This document shows positions 5,192 through 6,486 of a DNA stretch of 6,486 nucleotides, one piece after another (within the stretch, counting starts at the first letter, position 1; the number at the start of each line of letters is the position of its first letter). The position numbers and the translations under genes were made by a program. The stretch lies in the NCBI GenBank assembly GCA_023384315.1, contig JAHDWY010000276.1, positions 1 through 6,486 of the forward strand, given 5' to 3'. This stretch comes from Candidatus Hydrogenedentota bacterium. Its GTDB lineage: Bacteria; Hydrogenedentota; Hydrogenedentia; Hydrogenedentales; SLHB01. The notes beneath the pieces were generated by a model. That model was not told the DNA's origin and did not search any database. It saw only the letters and a list, made by a program, of their open reading frames with translations.

Positions 5192-6486
5192 ATGCATGAA
5201 GTAAAACTTCCCCAGATGGGGCAGTCTGTCGAAGAAGCGTCCATCGTCCAGTGGCTGAAGGCCGAAGGCGACAAGGTCGAACGGGGCGAACCCATCGTGT
5301 CCATCCAGACCGATAAGGCCGAGATCGAGTGTGAATCTCCGGCGGCGGGGGTCGTCCGGAAGATCCTGCTGGAACCGGATGTGACCGTGCCGGTCATGAC
5401 GGTTATCGCCCTGGTCGGCGAGGCGGACGAACCGCTCCCGGACCTGGATCAGTACAAGGTCAGCGCCGGGCAGGCGGCGGAACCGGTTGCGGAAGCAGCG
5501 AAGGCTGCCCCAGAACCGGTCGCGCAGGTTGCCGCGCCGGCCACGACCACGACGGCATCCGCCGGGCTCGCCGATGCGCCCGTTTCGCCCCGCGCGCGGC
5601 GCCGGGCCGAAGCGCTCCACGTGAACCCGAACCTTGCCAAGGGTACCGGCGTAGGGGGCCGGGTCTTGGAAGCCGATGTCGAGGCGTACGCGGCCTCCGT
5701 GGACGGCATCGCGATTACGCCGACGGCAAAGCGTCTGGCGGAGATTAAAGGAATCGACATCGCCCGTGTGAAGGGCACTGGCCCCGGCGGAAAGATTACC
5801 AAGGAAGATATCGAAGGAGCAACGCCCACGCGCGCTGCGGGCGAGACGAAACGGGTACCCCTCACCCCCATGCGCCGCATCATCGCGCAGCGCATGTGCG
5901 AGAGCAAGTTCAGCGCGCCTCACTATTACGTCACCGTCGAAGTCGACATGGCGGGCGCGGCGAAGTTCCGCGCAGAGCATCCCACGAAGCTGTCGTACAA
6001 CGACCTCGTGATGCGCGGCACGGCATTGGCGCTCCAGGAATGGCCAGCGGTGAACGCCCGCTGGCAGGGCGATGCCATTGAAGAAGTGGGCGACATCAAC
6101 CTCGGATTCGCGGTTGCATTGCCGACTGGGTTGATCGTGCCGGTGGTCCGTCAGGTGCAGCGCTTGTCGTTGGACGAGTTGTCGCAGGCCTGCAAGGGAT
6201 TGACCGAGAAGGCGCGGACCGGAAAGCTGTTGCCGGACGACTATTCGGGGAGCACCTTCACGATCTCCAATCTCGGCGGGTTTGGCGTGGACCAGTTCAC
6301 GGCGATCATCAATCAGCCGGATAGCGCCATCCTTGCCGTGGGGCAGATCAAGGATCGTCCCGTGGTGATCGACGGCGGGATTCACGTGCGGCCCATCATG
6401 AAGTTGACCTTGTCCAGCGATCACCGGGTAATCGACGGCGCGTTGGCCGCGCAATTCATGGGAACGCTCAAAGGCATTCTCGAGAC
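5192..6486 (+). CDS. 2-oxoacid dehydrogenase complex E2, dihydrolipoamide acyltransferase (3' partial)
   Basis: This is the core subunit that carries acyl groups on a swinging lipoyl arm and transfers them to CoA; 431 residues are visible and the frame is open at the window end. Domains in order: lipoyl domain 1-80, with the lipoylated K42 in QTDKAEIE; an Ala/Pro/Glu/Thr-rich flexible linker about 91-130; a first peripheral subunit-binding domain about 131-167 (SPRARRRA, GTGVGGRV, ADVEAY); a second one about 174-209 (TPTAKRLA, GTGPGGKI, KEDIEG); and the catalytic domain from about 220. That domain has MRRIIAQRM, PHYYVTVEVD, GLIVPVV, FTISNLGGFGVDQFTAIIN and the active-site HRVIDG with H411 and D415. 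PHYYVT resembles pyruvate-type E2 more than 2-oxoglutarate or branched-chain types, but substrate assignment is tentative. By comparison with the family only about 5-15 C-terminal residues are missing. The gene follows the mannitol-1-phosphate dehydrogenase by 8 bases. No E1 or E3 gene is in the window. Confidence 0.94.
   Translation, partial: MHEVKLPQMGQSVEEASIVQWLKAEGDKVERGEPIVSIQTDKAEIECESPAAGVVRKILLEPDVTVPVMTVIALVGEADEPLPDLDQYKVSAGQAAEPVAEAAKAAPEPVAQVAAPATTTTASAGLADAPVSPRARRRAEALHVNPNLAKGTGVGGRVLEADVEAYAASVDGIAITPTAKRLAEIKGIDIARVKGTGPGGKITKEDIEGATPTRAAGETKRVPLTPMRRIIAQRMCESKFSAPHYYVTVEVDMAGAAKFRAEHPTKLSYNDLVMRGTALALQEWPAVNARWQGDAIEEVGDINLGFAVALPTGLIVPVVRQVQRLSLDELSQACKGLTEKARTGKLLPDDYSGSTFTISNLGGFGVDQFTAIINQPDSAILAVGQIKDRPVVIDGGIHVRPIMKLTLSSDHRVIDGALAAQFMGTLKGILE
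5582..5818 (+). repeat. Tandem duplicated peripheral subunit-binding (E3-binding) domain within the E2 gene
   Basis: Two copies of the roughly 36-residue helical domain that docks E1 or E3 lie back to back, separated by only about six residues. Both keep the signature P-x-A-(K/R)-R-x-A at the start, GTGxGG(R/K) in the middle and (A/E)D(V/I)E at the end. The copies are diverged in sequence (for example ALHVNPNLAK against EIKGIDIARVK), so the duplication is not recent and is unlikely to be an assembly artefact. Most bacterial E2 chains have one copy. Confidence 0.85.

Noticed and set aside
5177..6454. A 425-codon open frame on the minus strand opposite the E2 gene.
   Set aside because: The plus-strand frame encodes an unmistakable E2 protein with all domain motifs. 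The reverse frame is Arg/His/Gly-rich with no recognisable domain and is a by-product of GC-rich codon use.

Overview
The window is a dense, single-strand (+) stretch of bacterial chromosome, GC-rich by eye, holding six protein-coding genes in one direction with almost no intergenic space. The first and last genes are cut by the window edges. No rRNA, tRNA, CRISPR array, insertion sequence or phage gene was seen. The lineage cannot be fixed from the sequence. The gene styles (an orphan sugar ABC importer without an adjacent ATPase, and an E2 subunit with a duplicated subunit-binding domain) would fit an uncultured heterotroph, possibly of the Planctomycetes/Verrucomicrobia/Hydrogenedentes kind, but that is a low-confidence impression.

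Layout. 1-3147 is a carbohydrate-type ABC importer: a family 1 solute-binding protein (5' end missing), a MalF/UgpA-type permease and a MalG/UgpE-type permease. They are chained by a 4-base ATGA overlap and an 11-base overlap. The second permease carries an extra hydrophilic loop of roughly 55 residues between its first and second membrane segments. After a 55-base gap, 3203-4000 encodes an inositol-monophosphatase-family sugar/polyol phosphatase. One base later, 4002-5183 encodes a mannitol-1-phosphate 5-dehydrogenase (MtlD type). Eight bases after that, 5192 to the window end encodes the lipoyl-bearing E2 acyltransferase of a 2-oxoacid dehydrogenase complex. This E2 has one lipoyl domain, two tandem peripheral subunit-binding domains and an almost complete catalytic domain.

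How they may work together. The importer probably brings in a sugar or polyol, with ATPase supplied from elsewhere. The phosphatase/dehydrogenase pair is suggestive because MtlD interconverts fructose 6-phosphate and mannitol 1-phosphate, and a neighbouring phosphatase could release free mannitol, giving a two-step mannitol synthesis route. No mannitol PTS gene is visible, so the classical PTS-based catabolic role is not supported here, though it is not excluded. The E2 gene links the same putative transcription unit to central 2-oxoacid (most likely pyruvate) oxidation. The families are well supported; the pathway is inference. I see no strong sign of a wholly new system. The most unusual points are the duplicated subunit-binding domain, the phosphatase-MtlD pairing and the permease loop insertion.
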